Counted from the first letter of the stretch, positions 1-9,147 are shown. The stretch: DNA of 64,000 nt from Nostoc carneum NIES-2107 (GCA_002368155.1 AP018180.1:2017947-2081946), one strand, 5' to 3'. Numbers and translations: made by a program. Notes: generated by a model from the letters alone, not told the origin.

Positions 1-159
<159 letters not shown>

Positions 160-198
160 TTATGAATTATCAAGGATGAAGGGTGAAGGGTGATTACT

Positions 199-261
199 TT
201 ATCCTTCATACTTCATCTGAGGTTGACGCTTTTGCAACTGCTCAGAGAACTTCTGAGAATA
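199..261 (-). CDS. fdxN: fdxN 3' end, separated from the rest of the gene by the fdxN element
   Basis: Read on the minus strand from the TATTC core at 261-257, the sequence encodes YSQKFSEQLQKRQPQMKYEG and ends with TAA at 199-201. This is the native C-terminus of the FdxN ferredoxin. It has no start codon of its own and stays in frame with the fdxN 5' part (38990 to 38698) when the two TATTC copies are merged. The restored protein would have 116 residues. The next gene, nifS, begins 57 bp downstream. It is expected to be expressed only after heterocyst-specific excision. Confidence 0.9.
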   Translation of the reverse strand, partial: YSQKFSEQLQKRQPQMKYEG

Positions 262-266
262 GAAGT
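249..266. other. Recombination site at the nifS end of the element
   Basis: The centre GAGAAT (255-260) is flanked by perfect 6-bp inverted arms, ACTTCT (249-254) on the host side and AGAAGT (261-266) on the element side. The octamer TGAGAATA at 254-261 is shared with the other end of the element. Small imperfect half-sites around a short shared core are typical of large serine recombinase sites. Confidence 0.8.
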
Positions 267-279
267 ATTCACTATCAAA

Positions 280-285
280 TATAAT
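280..285 (+). promoter_or_regulatory. -10-like hexamer TATAAT upstream of xisF
   Basis: A perfect TATAAT lies 24 bp before the xisF ATG at 309. No consensus -35 is visible; the place where it would fall (255-262) is the recombination core itself. xisF transcription could therefore depend on an activator or on sequences on the other side of the junction. No good ribosome-binding site is visible before the ATG; AAAGG at 286-290 is too distant. Confidence 0.4.
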
Positions 286-308
286 AAAGGTTGTGTCTAT
301 GCGCTTTT

Positions 309-1853
309 ATGGAAAGTTGGGGTTACGCAAGGGTTAGCGGTGAGGAGCAGCAAACAGATAAAGGTGCGTTGCGTAAACAAATAGAACGCTTGCAAAATGC
401 TGGATGTTCAAAAGTATACTGGGATATTCAGTCACGGACAACCGAAGTTAGGGAAGGGCTACAACAATTAATTAATGACTTGAAGACATCTGCAAAGGGT
501 AAAGTAGTATCTCTGCAATTTACCCGGATTGATCGGATCGGTTCATCATCAAGGTTGTTTTATTCATTGTTGGAAGTATTGCGTTCCAAGGGGATTAAAC
601 TCATAGCTTTAGATCAAGGAGTTGATCCAGACAGTCTGGGTGGAGAATTAACGATTGATATGTTGCTTGCTGCTGCCAAATTTGAGGTGAGAATGGTAAC
701 TGAGAGGTTAAAGAGCGAACGCCGTCATCGCGTCACCCAAGGGAAAAGTCACCGAGTTGCGCCATTGGGTTACCGCATCCACAATGATAAATATGTACGC
801 GATCGCTCTCCATGTGTTTGCTTGTTAGAAGGGCGACGAGAATTAACTGTATCTGACGTAGCTAGATATATTTTTAATACTTTTTTTGAATGCGGTTCTG
901 TTGCGGCTACCGTTCGTAAGTTACACTCAGATTTTGGCATAGAAACAAAAGCTTTTGATTGGCATAAACCAGAGAAATCTTCAAGAATTATCAGCGATAA
1001 CGACTTAGATACAATTGTCTTTACACCAGCTAAAGCTAACCACCCCTTGCGTTATCCTTGGTCTGGATTGAGATGGTCAATTCCTGGTTTAAAAGCATTA
1101 TTAGTTAACCCTGTTTATGCAGGAGGTTTACCTTTTGATACTTATGTGAAATCAAAAGGTAAGCGCAAACATTTTGACGAGTGGAAGGTGAAATGGGGAA
1201 CCCACGACGATGAAGCCATCATTACCTGCGCCGAACATGAACAAATCAAACAGATGATCCGCAGTAATCGCCATAACCGATGGGCTTCCAGAGAAGATAA
1301 CGAAATAAACCCATTTTCTAATTTAATTAAATGTGCTAATTGTGGAGGCTCAATGACTCGCCATGCCAAACGAGTAGATAAGCAGGGACAAGCTATCTAT
1401 TATTTTCAGTGCCGTTTGTATAAAGCTGGCAATTGTAGTAATAAAACTATGATTTCATCAAAAATATTAGACATTCAAGTTGTGGATTTATTGGCACAGG
1501 AAGCCGAACGTTTAGCAAACTTAGTAGAAACAGATGAGCCAATTATTATAGAGGAACCCCCAGAAGTGAAAACTCTGCGTGCATCGTTGAATAATCTGGA
1601 AACCTTACCACCAAGTTCAGCCATCGAACAAATCAAAAATGACCTCAAAGAACAAATTGCGATCGCACTCGGAGCAAGAAATAACGCATCCAGAGAATCC
1701 TTGATTGCGAAAGAACGCATTATCCGGGCTTTTGCTAATAAAAGTTACTGGCAAGGACTGAATGCTCAAGATAAAAGAGCAATCCTCAATGGTTGCGTTA
1801 AAAAAATCTCCGTAGATGGTAACTTTGTCACAGCCATTGAGTATCAGTACTAG
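309..1853 (+). CDS. xisF: fdxN element site-specific serine recombinase XisF
   Basis: Large serine recombinase of 514 residues that excises the fdxN element during heterocyst development. The N-terminus has the resolvase signature GYARVSGEEQ, with the catalytic serine at residue 10, and FTRIDRIGSSSRLF from the catalytic domain. The recombinase DNA-binding domain (KALLVNPVYAGGLP) is followed by a zinc-ribbon motif, CANCGGS...FQCRLYKAGNC, at about residues 340-380, and a C-terminal helical stretch. The ATG at 309 gives the start MESWGYARVSGEEQ that I recall for Anabaena XisF; an upstream in-frame TTG at 291 is less likely. It reads into the element from the nifS-side end, 48 bp from the core. 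No frameshift or stop is visible. Confidence 0.93.
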   Translation: MESWGYARVSGEEQQTDKGALRKQIERLQNAGCSKVYWDIQSRTTEVREGLQQLINDLKTSAKGKVVSLQFTRIDRIGSSSRLFYSLLEVLRSKGIKLIALDQGVDPDSLGGELTIDMLLAAAKFEVRMVTERLKSERRHRVTQGKSHRVAPLGYRIHNDKYVRDRSPCVCLLEGRRELTVSDVARYIFNTFFECGSVAATVRKLHSDFGIETKAFDWHKPEKSSRIISDNDLDTIVFTPAKANHPLRYPWSGLRWSIPGLKALLVNPVYAGGLPFDTYVKSKGKRKHFDEWKVKWGTHDDEAIITCAEHEQIKQMIRSNRHNRWASREDNEINPFSNLIKCANCGGSMTRHAKRVDKQGQAIYYFQCRLYKAGNCSNKTMISSKILDIQVVDLLAQEAERLANLVETDEPIIIEEPPEVKTLRASLNNLETLPPSSAIEQIKNDLKEQIAIALGARNNASRESLIAKERIIRAFANKSYWQGLNAQDKRAILNGCVKKISVDGNFVTAIEYQY

Positions 1854-1944
1854 TACCGTCGTGAATTCAAAATTCGTCTTGAAAAGTTTGCTCAACGGGG
1901 GGCACCCCCGCACGCAACTTTCCGCAAAATTCAAAATTAATTTT

Positions 1945-2292
1945 CTAGCTTGAAGGACGGCAAATCATCACCCCTTCTTTCTGTGTTTGGGCTTTGGGAT
2001 TACTGCCCATTGCGCGAACAGTTATCGTTGGCTCATAACCAGGGTAACAACGCACTAAAACTGTATCTTGCGATCGGGTTACATACAGAACATAAACTTG
2101 TTTACCTCCAAGTACGGCAGGTACAAGGCTAGGGGGAAGTGCGGCGGTTGCAACAACTGTTGACTGCTTAAGAGACTGTACATCTGACTGTTCAGATAGA
2201 ACAGAGTTGTTCCCAAAGAACTGCAAACATATCAGTACTAGCGCCGTAATCGTGACAAGTACGGCAGAAAATTTCGGGGTGAGTTTGAACAT
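1945..2292 (-). CDS. Small membrane-anchored or exported protein of unknown function
   Basis: Encodes 115 residues. A short basic N-terminus is followed by a hydrophobic segment at about residues 9-26 (FSAVLVTITALVLICLQFFG), consistent with a signal anchor or signal peptide. The remaining ~85 residues are predicted extracytoplasmic, with two cysteines (VRCYPGYEP and MICRPSS). I do not recognise a family. It starts 30 bp after the end of the lipoprotein gene at 2323-2904, on the same strand, so the two are probably one transcript. It is convergent with xisF. Confidence 0.7.
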   Translation of the reverse strand: MFKLTPKFSAVLVTITALVLICLQFFGNNSVLSEQSDVQSLKQSTVVATAALPPSLVPAVLGGKQVYVLYVTRSQDTVLVRCYPGYEPTITVRAMGSNPKAQTQKEGVMICRPSS

Positions 2293-2322
2293 AGTTTATT
2301 TAACCTTTTGGGTAAGAGTTCC

Positions 2323-2904
2323 CTAATTAGCTTTACTAAGCTTCGCTGAGTATATATGCCATTGACGCTGCTCTGGAGTTGAGCCAGGAACATTATTCAC
2401 TCGCCGTAACACATAGCTACCGCGAAATCGCTGCGGTGTTCCATCAGCAGTAACGGCAGTAACAGTAACTGGAATCTTAATGTACAGTGAACCTGCTGCC
2501 CCTTCTAATTTACCTGGTTCTCCAACTTCTACAGCAACAGATGCAGTGTTAGCAAAACCCTGCTGAAACTGCTCAAATGATTGTTGACTAGCAGCGCCAT
2601 CTCCTGACCAAGTTGAGTACGCTTGTTTATAGTCGCGAATAGCGATCGCACTATAATAGTCACGAATTACTTGGACTGCTTCTTGCTCCATCTGGCTATC
2701 AGCAGTGTTTGGTGTGGGAGAGATTGGTGAGGAAGTTGGACTAGATGTGTCTGAGATATTGGCAACCGATGGGCTATTCACAGAAGATAGTTGTGATGTG
2801 CCAGAGTGATTACAGCCTGTAATGGCGATCGCCAGTAGCATACCACCAACGACTCTACGGTGCTGTTTTAACCACATAGATAAAGGAAAGTTGGTCTTTG
2901 TCAA
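2323..2904 (-). CDS. Putative lipoprotein with a C-terminal NTF2-like domain
   Basis: Encodes 193 residues. A basic N-terminus (KQHRR) precedes a hydrophobic stretch ending in the lipobox AITGC (Cys at about residue 31), which predicts a lipid-anchored exported protein. A Ser/Thr/Pro-rich linker follows (about residues 32-68). The C-terminal half (VIRDYYSAIAIRDYKQAY...) has the look of an NTF2-like fold, as found in many cyanobacterial periplasmic proteins. The start is a TTG with AGGAGG five bases upstream; an ATG at 2877 is an alternative. It probably forms a two-gene operon with the gene at 1945-2292. The substrate or partner is unknown. Confidence 0.75.
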   Translation of the reverse strand: MTKTNFPLSMWLKQHRRVVGGMLLAIAITGCNHSGTSQLSSVNSPSVANISDTSSPTSSPISPTPNTADSQMEQEAVQVIRDYYSAIAIRDYKQAYSTWSGDGAASQQSFEQFQQGFANTASVAVEVGEPGKLEGAAGSLYIKIPVTVTAVTADGTPQRFRGSYVLRRVNNVPGSTPEQRQWHIYSAKLSKAN

Positions 2905-3578
2905 ACATACCTCCTAGCAAATCTGCTGAGTGCTTTTCTAGATCCAGCATATCGAAAATGCACAGGATACTGCCATTGACAATTTAATATAAATATGCAT
3001 CAAAATTATCTTTAACGACCAACATAGCGGGTAATTTCAGTAAATCGCCCAGCGATCGCACCGTAATTTACAAAATCCATAGCGTCAAAAGCATCGAAAG
3101 TAAAGCAGTTTGTGCTTGTCTTCCTAAGCTCCAAGCTAAAATCAAAACAAACTGGAAAAATCTTGCTATGGTAGCCTCCCAACAACCGCAAAAAATGACC
3201 GTCGAAGAATATCTTGCATGGGAACCTCTGCAAGACCTTCGCTACGAATATTTCAACGGCGAAGTTTTTGCGATGACAGGTGGTACAATTCCCCACAATG
3301 ACATTGCACTGAATTTTTACAGAGCCTTATATCCACATTTAAGTGCTAGAGGTTGCCGAGTGAATGTGTCTGACGTAAAAGTGCAACTTACACCTACAAG
3401 TACTTACTATTATCCTGATGTTGTTGTCAGTTGCGATCCTCAAGACCTCAATGCTAGGAAATTTATTCAAAACCCAAAAATCATTGCCGAAGTTCTCTCT
3501 CCTGGTACTAGCAGCAAAGATAGGGGAGAGAAATTCACTAATTATCTGCAAATGCCTTCTTTGCAAGAATATTTATTA

Positions 3579-4719
3579 GACATCTCCGAAAACTCTCAAA
3601 GCTTCTTCGTGACTAAGTTCTAAGCTGTAAAGACAGGCAAAGCAGATTAACTAGTTGATACGATACAATAAGACTTTGAGATATTTATTGATGTTAACAG
3701 CCCCAAAAGATATAGTAAGATGCATTTCTTTTAAAAGAGTGAAATAGCAGGTCTTTTCTCTGGTAAAATTAGGGCTTTTATTCGTAATCTTACTAATCCG
3801 CAAATAGTCAGAATTACTTGCTCATACTTTTTTGAATTTAACCTAAATCTTTCTTGGACGACTCGAAATATTTTTACGGAACGGATTCGATGTTCAACAA
3901 ATATCCGTTTGGCTGAAAACTTTTTGTTTGATGATTTTTGTTCAATGGTTAACTCTCTATTTCTTGGTTTCTTTATAGGAGTTTCAATTAAATCTTCTCC
4001 TATATAAGCCAAGTCTCCTTTAAATTTTTGTTTTGGGTCAAAGCGGTCGCGATTCTCCCGAAACAAAGTTATATCACTCTTTGGTCCTGGTTCACCTGCA
4101 ACAACATCAACAATGTCTTGACCATCAGGCAATACGATCATTTGACTTTTAAATGTATGATGACTCTTCTTTCCTGAGAAATACTTTTCTTGTTCCTCAT
4201 TATCTATAGGTCTTTCTCTTACTTGTTCGTAGCTATCAACAGTTAGTTCATATTCTGTCAAAACTTCTTTAACAACTTCATAATCTAGTTTGTTTTTTTT
4301 TACTTGTTCAATTAGGCTAGATGGTAGTAATTCTCGTAATATTGGTAACCAATAATTAAATGTGTCATTTGCTGTCGATTCACTCACTCCAAACTGGATG
4401 CCAAGAAGTTGAAATGTCATCAAGTGTCGAAGATAGACCAATGTTAAAATTATCTGTTCAGTGATAGATAGTTTGGGTTTGCGACCACCACCACCCGATA
4501 TAATTCTGATTTTCTGTGACTCTAACAGAGCTTGTTTTTCATAGTGTAATTGCTCCGCATTTTGAAGTAATATTTGTAGCTCCGGATACCCTAGACCAAT
4601 TAACCGTTGTGTTTCTTGAGGATTCGCTTCGATATGATCTAGCACAGAACTCATAAGCTTGGTGTAAAAAACCTTTTATTATATTCTTTACCACACAACG
4701 TTACTATTTCGGAGATGTC
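3579..4719. mobile_element. IS5-superfamily insertion sequence inserted in a Uma2 gene
   Basis: The ends are perfect 13-bp inverted repeats: GACATCTCCGAAA at 3579-3591 and its complement at 4707-4719. The element is flanked by TA on both sides (3577-3578 and 4720-4721), consistent with a 2-bp target duplication. Length is 1141 bp. It contains one transposase gene on the minus strand. The clean ends and intact transposase suggest a potentially active copy. Confidence 0.88.
3731..4654 (-). CDS. IS5-family (DDE_4-type) transposase
   Basis: Encodes 307 residues. An N-terminal helix-turn-helix region (SITEQIILTLVYLRHLMTFQ and FGVSESTANDTFNYWLP) is followed by the DDE core. One acidic position is in VAGEPGPKSDITLF, another in FKGDLAYIGED, and the last in FVEHRIRSVKIFR. 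The order and spacing match IS5-superfamily transposases with the Tnp_4 domain. It is a single open frame without frameshift and occupies most of the element that interrupts the Uma2 gene. Confidence 0.88.
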   Translation of the reverse strand: MSSVLDHIEANPQETQRLIGLGYPELQILLQNAEQLHYEKQALLESQKIRIISGGGGRKPKLSITEQIILTLVYLRHLMTFQLLGIQFGVSESTANDTFNYWLPILRELLPSSLIEQVKKNKLDYEVVKEVLTEYELTVDSYEQVRERPIDNEEQEKYFSGKKSHHTFKSQMIVLPDGQDIVDVVAGEPGPKSDITLFRENRDRFDPKQKFKGDLAYIGEDLIETPIKKPRNRELTIEQKSSNKKFSAKRIFVEHRIRSVKIFRVVQERFRLNSKKYEQVILTICGLVRLRIKALILPEKRPAISLF

Positions 4720-4918
4720 TATTGATAGATTCCGAAAAAATCTCTGTCGAACGCTACTGTCGGGGAGAGGGAAGAATGTGGCTTTACTATCCCTACACTG
4801 AGGGAGATATAGTTACCCTATCCAGCATTGAATTTGAAATTGCGATCGCACTACTATATGAAGATGTTGCATTGAGCGCAGAAGCAGAATAGAGTTTTTG
4901 ACATCAAAGAACAGATTG

Positions 4919-5515
4919 CTATTTCACCAGCGCCTGTTGAAAAGTCTTAATCGCATCCACATGATTCACCATATTAATGCAGCGTAATAACAAATCTAGA
5001 TCAATCCCTTGCAATTCCTCACTATTGGTAACTCTTTCATAGTGAAGCACATTGCCCTCATCGCGCAGATGATAGACTTCTAACACACCATCTTCCCACA
5101 ACCATACCTCCGGAATCTTTAACCGCTTATATGCTTCTAGCTTGTCGATTCCACCACTGGTAAACACCACTTCAATTACTAAATCAGGACGCACTCGACC
5201 TGGAGCCAGTTTATAAGATTCATCTGCCTCACGCTTGACAGCACCGGCTTCACTTTCCAAAGTCATTGAGCCAGTTGGAGTAAAATCAAATCCCGCCATC
5301 AGCAAATACAGTTCCACCAATGCCGCAATTCTTTTTTTAACAGTTTCTTGAGGTTCTCCAGGCATTCTGCGTATCTCCAAAACACCATCCAGGAAAGACA
5401 ACCGATATCCTGGACGGTCTAACAATTGCTCAACGGCTTTAAATTCTCTCCAGGTCAGTCCCTCAAACAACAGGGGTGATTCTTTTATAGGTGTTGCGAT
5501 CGTTGCTGTGGTCAT
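4919..5515 (-). CDS. Uma2 family endonuclease-like protein
   Basis: Encodes 198 residues, the usual length for the Uma2/DUF820 family, which is strongly expanded in cyanobacteria and has a PD-(D/E)XK nuclease fold. The characteristic motif PGRVRPDLVIEVVFTSGGIDKLEAYKRLKIPEVWLWED is present in the second half; D of RPDLV, E of IEV and K of DKLEAY are the likely metal-site residues. It is convergent with the interrupted Uma2 gene. The real biological role of these proteins is unknown. Confidence 0.85.
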   Translation of the reverse strand: MTTATIATPIKESPLLFEGLTWREFKAVEQLLDRPGYRLSFLDGVLEIRRMPGEPQETVKKRIAALVELYLLMAGFDFTPTGSMTLESEAGAVKREADESYKLAPGRVRPDLVIEVVFTSGGIDKLEAYKRLKIPEVWLWEDGVLEVYHLRDEGNVLHYERVTNSEELQGIDLDLLLRCINMVNHVDAIKTFQQALVK

Positions 5516-5720
5516 AAAAGTCTCCAGTCTGTTTCCAGATGAGAACTAATCAGCTTTGTTGGAAAATCATCTGATTGTAACTTCTTTTGAGAAGAGCTAG
5601 CCAGAAGGATTCAGTTGGCTGGCGATCGCAATCAGCAATTATTCTTCCTTTGAGAGTTTTTTAGTTACTGTAGTCATAGCGATTCCCCACTGTGATGAGG
5701 AGGGTCTTATCAAGACTACT

Positions 5721-6317
5721 ATGGATGAACTACAGATAGCATTAGCTCAACTACGAAATTCTAACCCAGATATTAAAGAGGCAGGGCTAGATAAAATAGG
5801 AAATATTCAACCTGATAATGCCTTTGAAATTATATTACCTTTTCTATCAGACTCTAATCCAGAAATACGCTCAACAGCAGCTTGTAACTTAGGAGAGATT
5901 GATGATAGCCGTAGCGTAACATATCTAATTGATTTAGCCAAAAATGACCCAGAAGAAAAAGTTCGTAGTGAAGCTCTATCTGCATTAGATAATTTTAGAA
6001 TTCCGGAAATATTAATATGTTTAATTAATGAAGTTCATCGAGTAAAAAAATCACGAAGACCAAGACAAATAATTGCACAGCAACTTCAGCATTATGATGA
6101 TGAGAGGTCAGTTGATGCCTTGAGTCTTTTGCTACTTGAAGATGAAGATGTTTACGTGCGTATATTTGCGGCTGATTCTCTTTTGACACTAAATCGTTCT
6201 AGACTACTTAATGTTTGGCAAAAAGCTTTAGATGACGAAAACACGTATGTTATTGAAGTAGCAAAGAAAGCAATTGAGAATTTACAAAACTCCGAAGAAT
6301 TGCTAGAAGCTGGCTAA
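5721..6317 (+). CDS. HEAT-repeat protein
   Basis: Encodes 198 residues made of HEAT/PBS-lyase-type repeats of about 30 residues. Examples are NPEIRSTAACNLGEIDD, EEKVRSEALSALDNF, DERSVDALSLLLLED and DVYVRIFAADSLLTLN. Such proteins are helical scaffolds, and in cyanobacteria some act as phycobilin lyases. This one lacks further recognisable domains and is not next to phycobiliprotein genes, so no lyase role can be claimed. It stands alone between an intact Uma2 gene and the second recombinase cassette. Confidence 0.7.
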   Translation: MDELQIALAQLRNSNPDIKEAGLDKIGNIQPDNAFEIILPFLSDSNPEIRSTAACNLGEIDDSRSVTYLIDLAKNDPEEKVRSEALSALDNFRIPEILICLINEVHRVKKSRRPRQIIAQQLQHYDDERSVDALSLLLLEDEDVYVRIFAADSLLTLNRSRLLNVWQKALDDENTYVIEVAKKAIENLQNSEELLEAG

Positions 6318-6887
6318 ATTATTAACTGAATGTAAAATAGGGGATGAAACGTGCGATCGCAATTACGATGGAGTTAAAATGCGATTACCCTGAGGTTTAC
6401 TGCAATATCAAAACCATTTGATCAAATGTGCGATCGCAACGTGGATGTACCCATCGTTACTAGGCAGTTTTGTTTTTGGACTTTGTTTTTTCTGGTTCTG
6501 GAATATCCGAGTTAGATTTTAGCTCGGCTTTACGTTTTTCCCATTCCAGAACTGTGCGAATTACCACTTGTGACCAAGATTCGTAAGCCATAAGCACCGT
6601 TATTTGTTAATTTGAGGATAGCGAAAGTTGAATTTTTTTTTGTTCATCGCAAGCAATTGCTTGCGAGTAGAATGTTTGCAAAGAACAAAATGTTAGAAGT
6701 AGCTGAGATTGGGGAACTGAAGAGATAAGGACAGGACTACAGCACTTGAGATAGGGTAATGTGCAGTTTAATGGTAGAGGTAGTAGCGTTGCAGAAATTT
6801 TCTTTGGAGATGCAACCCTGTTAAAGAGTTAGGTGTTATGTAGCGACTTCAAACAATTTGGTTATGAATTGTACTTGAGTAATTATA
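6318..6887. other. Largely non-coding stretch downstream of the HEAT gene
   Basis: It contains several HIP1-like GCGATCGC octamers (near 6352 and 6430), one possible 43-codon ORF on the minus strand, and a perfect 18-bp palindrome (CGCAAGCAATTGCTTGCG, 6648-6665). The palindrome has no T-run on either side in the terminator orientation, so its role is unclear. Confidence 0.5.
6460..6591 (-). CDS. Possible small protein, unknown
   Basis: A 43-codon frame starts at ATG 6591 (MAYESWSQVVIRTVLEWEKR...) and ends with a lysine-rich tail and TAG. The N-terminal half could form an amphipathic helix. No homologue is recognised and the ribosome-binding site is weak. It could be a real microprotein of the neighbouring recombinase cassette, or chance. 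Confidence 0.3.
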   Translation of the reverse strand: MAYESWSQVVIRTVLEWEKRKAELKSNSDIPEPEKTKSKNKTA

Positions 6888-7268
6888 TTAATCAAGCGTT
6901 TCAGCCACAGTATAAGAAGACTTGAGGTTTTCTAACTCTTGAAAGCTCAAAGAACGCAATTCATCTGTTTGCTGCTTGACTATACCTAAAAATTCCTTAA
7001 ACTGAGGACATGATTGGCACTTTACCTGAGTTCCTGGGATTAAACATTCACACACAAACTTTGGTCTTTCTTTAAAAGTGCGATCGCAGTCACTACATGC
7101 ATATTTTTGTAGGCCATCCACTCTACCAATTTTCACAAGCTGAGTGGAATTGCACCTAGGACATCCAATCCCATAAGTTTTAGGTTGTGGTTGCCATTTC
7201 TTTAGAGCTTGTTGCATAGCAACTTCGCATCTAAGTTTATTGAAATCGAAAATTTTTTGGGTATTCAT
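6888..7268 (-). CDS. Small zinc-ribbon protein next to the second recombinase
   Basis: Encodes 126 residues. The centre has CPRCNSTQLVKIG...YACSDCDRTF, a CxxC-(x)n-CxxC zinc ribbon of the type found in transposase-associated InsA-like proteins. A second cysteine group follows (CECLIPGT and CQSCPQF). The ATG at 7268 is preferred over an upstream in-frame TTG at 7274. The gene starts 21 bp after the recombinase stop, on the same strand, so the two are probably co-transcribed. A role as DNA-binding accessory factor (for example a directionality factor) is only inferred. Confidence 0.65.
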   Translation of the reverse strand: MNTQKIFDFNKLRCEVAMQQALKKWQPQPKTYGIGCPRCNSTQLVKIGRVDGLQKYACSDCDRTFKERPKFVCECLIPGTQVKCQSCPQFKEFLGIVKQQTDELRSLSFQELENLKSSYTVAETLD

Positions 7269-7289
7269 AATCAAAAAGTAGAGTAAACT

Positions 7290-8831
7290 TCAAATCTTGA
7301 GAATAACTTCATTAACTTCTTTGTTTTGAACAGTGATCCTATGGACAATCTGCTGAAAAATTTTGACCTTATCATCAGGAGAAAGTGTGTGCCAGATTGC
7401 CAAATTATTCCCTGCACGAATAATTTCCTCTGTACTTTTATTCAAAATAGAGTCAGAGATAAAAGGATTAATTTCCTCGTCAATTTGCTGACGAACCTTA
7501 GTCTTAAGGTTTTCTAAATCTGGATCAAAACCTGGAATTCTGTTGAGAGCATCTAGCCTAGACTCCAATTCCTTTAGCTTCTCTGACTTTTCCTGTGTTA
7601 TGGGAGATTGCTCTGACTCATTTGCGAGAGTCTGAGAACGTTGCACTAAAGTCTGAATCAGAGCATCCTCAATATTTTGTTTCCGAGTAGATATGAGATT
7701 TTTACATCCCATCCCTGCGTATCTACAGGCAAAGTAGTAATATTTTCCTCCCTCTCTACGTTTAGCACTTTTAGTAATGCATTTAGAACCACATTCAGCA
7801 CAAAAAACAAGCCCACTTTGATACGCATATTCTCTATATGAGTTAGTGCCATCAATTTCTGGATTTGCGATTGGCCCTTTCTTGTTATTAAACTTGAGTA
7901 TGCGCTGAATTTCTAAGTATTCTTCATCAGTAATGAGTCTGTGTTCGGGATGCGTATTATAGATAAATTCCCAGTTTTCGCGTTGATTCTTCTTTCTTTT
8001 ACCTTTTCCTAGATTGATTCGTTGCATATAGGCAGTATGTCCACATAACACAGGATTACTTAACCACCAAATAAACCCTGTAACTGTCCAATGAAATTTA
8101 CCATCGCTACCATTTCTCTTGTAGTTAATCTTAGCCAAGCCATATTTTTGAAATATGACTTTTAAAGCTCTAGTAGCTCCTTGAGCATTGAAAAAAATAT
8201 CAATGCAATCTCTGGCAATTTCCTTAACTGTTAAAGCATTTAGTTTTGTTATGTCTGTTTCATGGTAGAGTTCCCGATAATTAGATGGTCTGTTAGATAT
8301 GAGGCAGAGAAATGGAGCCTCATTCAGTTGATAGCGATCGTTAATAGTTTTATAAGCCCAAGGGTAAGATTCACTAGCTGCTTTTTGATCGCGACGGTAT
8401 TTTTTACCATGACGTACTCGCTCTGATAAAAGGTCAGTTTCCCATTCAGCAACAGAGCCTAATAAATTAAGCATTAATTTACCTTGGGATGTCGTCAAAT
8501 CAATTTCTTGGTCTAAAACTCGGAAATTTATGGCAGAATTGACACAAATTTCCATACATTCTCGCAGCTTCGGTACGGAACGTGCAATTCTGTCTATTCT
8601 AGTGATGATTAGTCCATCTATCTTCCCTTCGGCCATTAATTTCATCAATTCTTTCAAAGCCGGTCTGTTATCCTTACTACCAGATTGAATATCTTGAAAA
8701 ATTTCTATCGCTCCGGCCGCTTTGAGTCTTGCTATTTGTTGTTCCAACGCATGAGAATCAACAGCTTGTTCACGAGAAGAAACTCTAGCATAACCAACTA
8801 TTCTTTTGGTTTTTTCTAATTCAATAATCAT
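7290..8831 (-). CDS. Second large serine recombinase (XisF-like family)
   Basis: Encodes 513 residues. The resolvase domain begins IVGYARVSSREQ (catalytic Ser at residue 18) and contains LIITRIDRIARSVPKL and GSVAEWETDLLSER. The recombinase domain follows, then a zinc ribbon (CAECGSKC...FACRYAGMGC) and a C-terminal coiled region. It shares layout and length with XisF, but its N-terminus and core are clearly different, so it is not a recent duplicate. AGGAG lies eight bases before the ATG. It sits between a zinc-ribbon gene and an unknown gene, all on the same strand. It may belong to an older element nested in the fdxN element. Confidence 0.88.
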   Translation of the reverse strand: MIIELEKTKRIVGYARVSSREQAVDSHALEQQIARLKAAGAIEIFQDIQSGSKDNRPALKELMKLMAEGKIDGLIITRIDRIARSVPKLRECMEICVNSAINFRVLDQEIDLTTSQGKLMLNLLGSVAEWETDLLSERVRHGKKYRRDQKAASESYPWAYKTINDRYQLNEAPFLCLISNRPSNYRELYHETDITKLNALTVKEIARDCIDIFFNAQGATRALKVIFQKYGLAKINYKRNGSDGKFHWTVTGFIWWLSNPVLCGHTAYMQRINLGKGKRKKNQRENWEFIYNTHPEHRLITDEEYLEIQRILKFNNKKGPIANPEIDGTNSYREYAYQSGLVFCAECGSKCITKSAKRREGGKYYYFACRYAGMGCKNLISTRKQNIEDALIQTLVQRSQTLANESEQSPITQEKSEKLKELESRLDALNRIPGFDPDLENLKTKVRQQIDEEINPFISDSILNKSTEEIIRAGNNLAIWHTLSPDDKVKIFQQIVHRITVQNKEVNEVILKI

Positions 8832-8911
8832 TTTTCTCCTTTCTAATTGAGTAAAGTTTATTTCGCTCGCTATTCATATTGATGTTTAATTAATATGAAA
8901 ATATTAGCAGA

Positions 8912-8951
8912 CTTTTGTGCATATCTACTTCCTGCGGGGTATGCACAAAAG
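8912..8951. promoter_or_regulatory. 12-bp inverted repeat upstream of the second recombinase
   Basis: CTTTTGTGCATA (8912-8923) and its exact complement (8940-8951) are separated by 16 bp and lie about 80-120 bp upstream of the recombinase ATG. This may be an operator or a recombination-associated site. No T-run follows in either direction, so it is not a terminator. Confidence 0.45.
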
Positions 8952-9074
8952 CTAGTCAAATCAAGAAATTTTGGCATATTTAAACTACTCCCTTGCAATC
9001 AATTCTGCCTGTCAATTCCAAATATAAATTAGAAAACAAAAGCTATTATTTACTCGTTTATTTCACCTCCTAAA

Positions 9075-9112
9075 AAAATCTGCTCTGAAACTAGCTTGTC
9101 AGAGCAGATTTT
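9075..9112 (-). terminator. Rho-independent terminator of the gene at 9148-10023
   Basis: AAAATCTGCTCTG (9075-9087) and its exact complement (9100-9112) form a 13-bp stem with a 12-nt loop. On the minus strand it is followed by an unbroken T-run. It lies 36 bp after the stop of the unknown gene and 244 bp before the recombinase start, so the recombinase probably has its own promoter. Confidence 0.75.
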
Positions 9113-9147
9113 AAATTTCATCTTTTGTGCAGCTTTTTTGTTACTTG

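Larger units (their letters stand above)
3168..4892 (+). pseudogene. Uma2-family nuclease gene split by an IS element
   Basis: The 5' part (3168-3578, 137 codons from ATG) reads MTVEEYLAWEPLQ..., then PDVVVSCD and IIAEVLSPGTSSKDRGEKF, the Uma2/DUF820 pattern of a PD-(D/E)XK-type fold. It runs directly into the left end of an IS at 3579. The 3' part (4722-4892) encodes LIDSEKISVERY... to ALSAEAE and a TAG stop. Removing 3579-4719 plus one TA copy restores one uninterrupted frame of 193 codons (LQEYLLIDSEK across the joint), so the insertion is recent and the gene is otherwise undamaged. The truncated frame ends inside the IS at 3623. Confidence 0.88.

Noticed and set aside
266-270. TATTC on the plus strand close to the nifS-side end
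   Set aside because: It is in the wrong orientation relative to the fdxN copy. The matching core is GAATA at 257-261 (TATTC on the minus strand), and only that one restores the FdxN frame.
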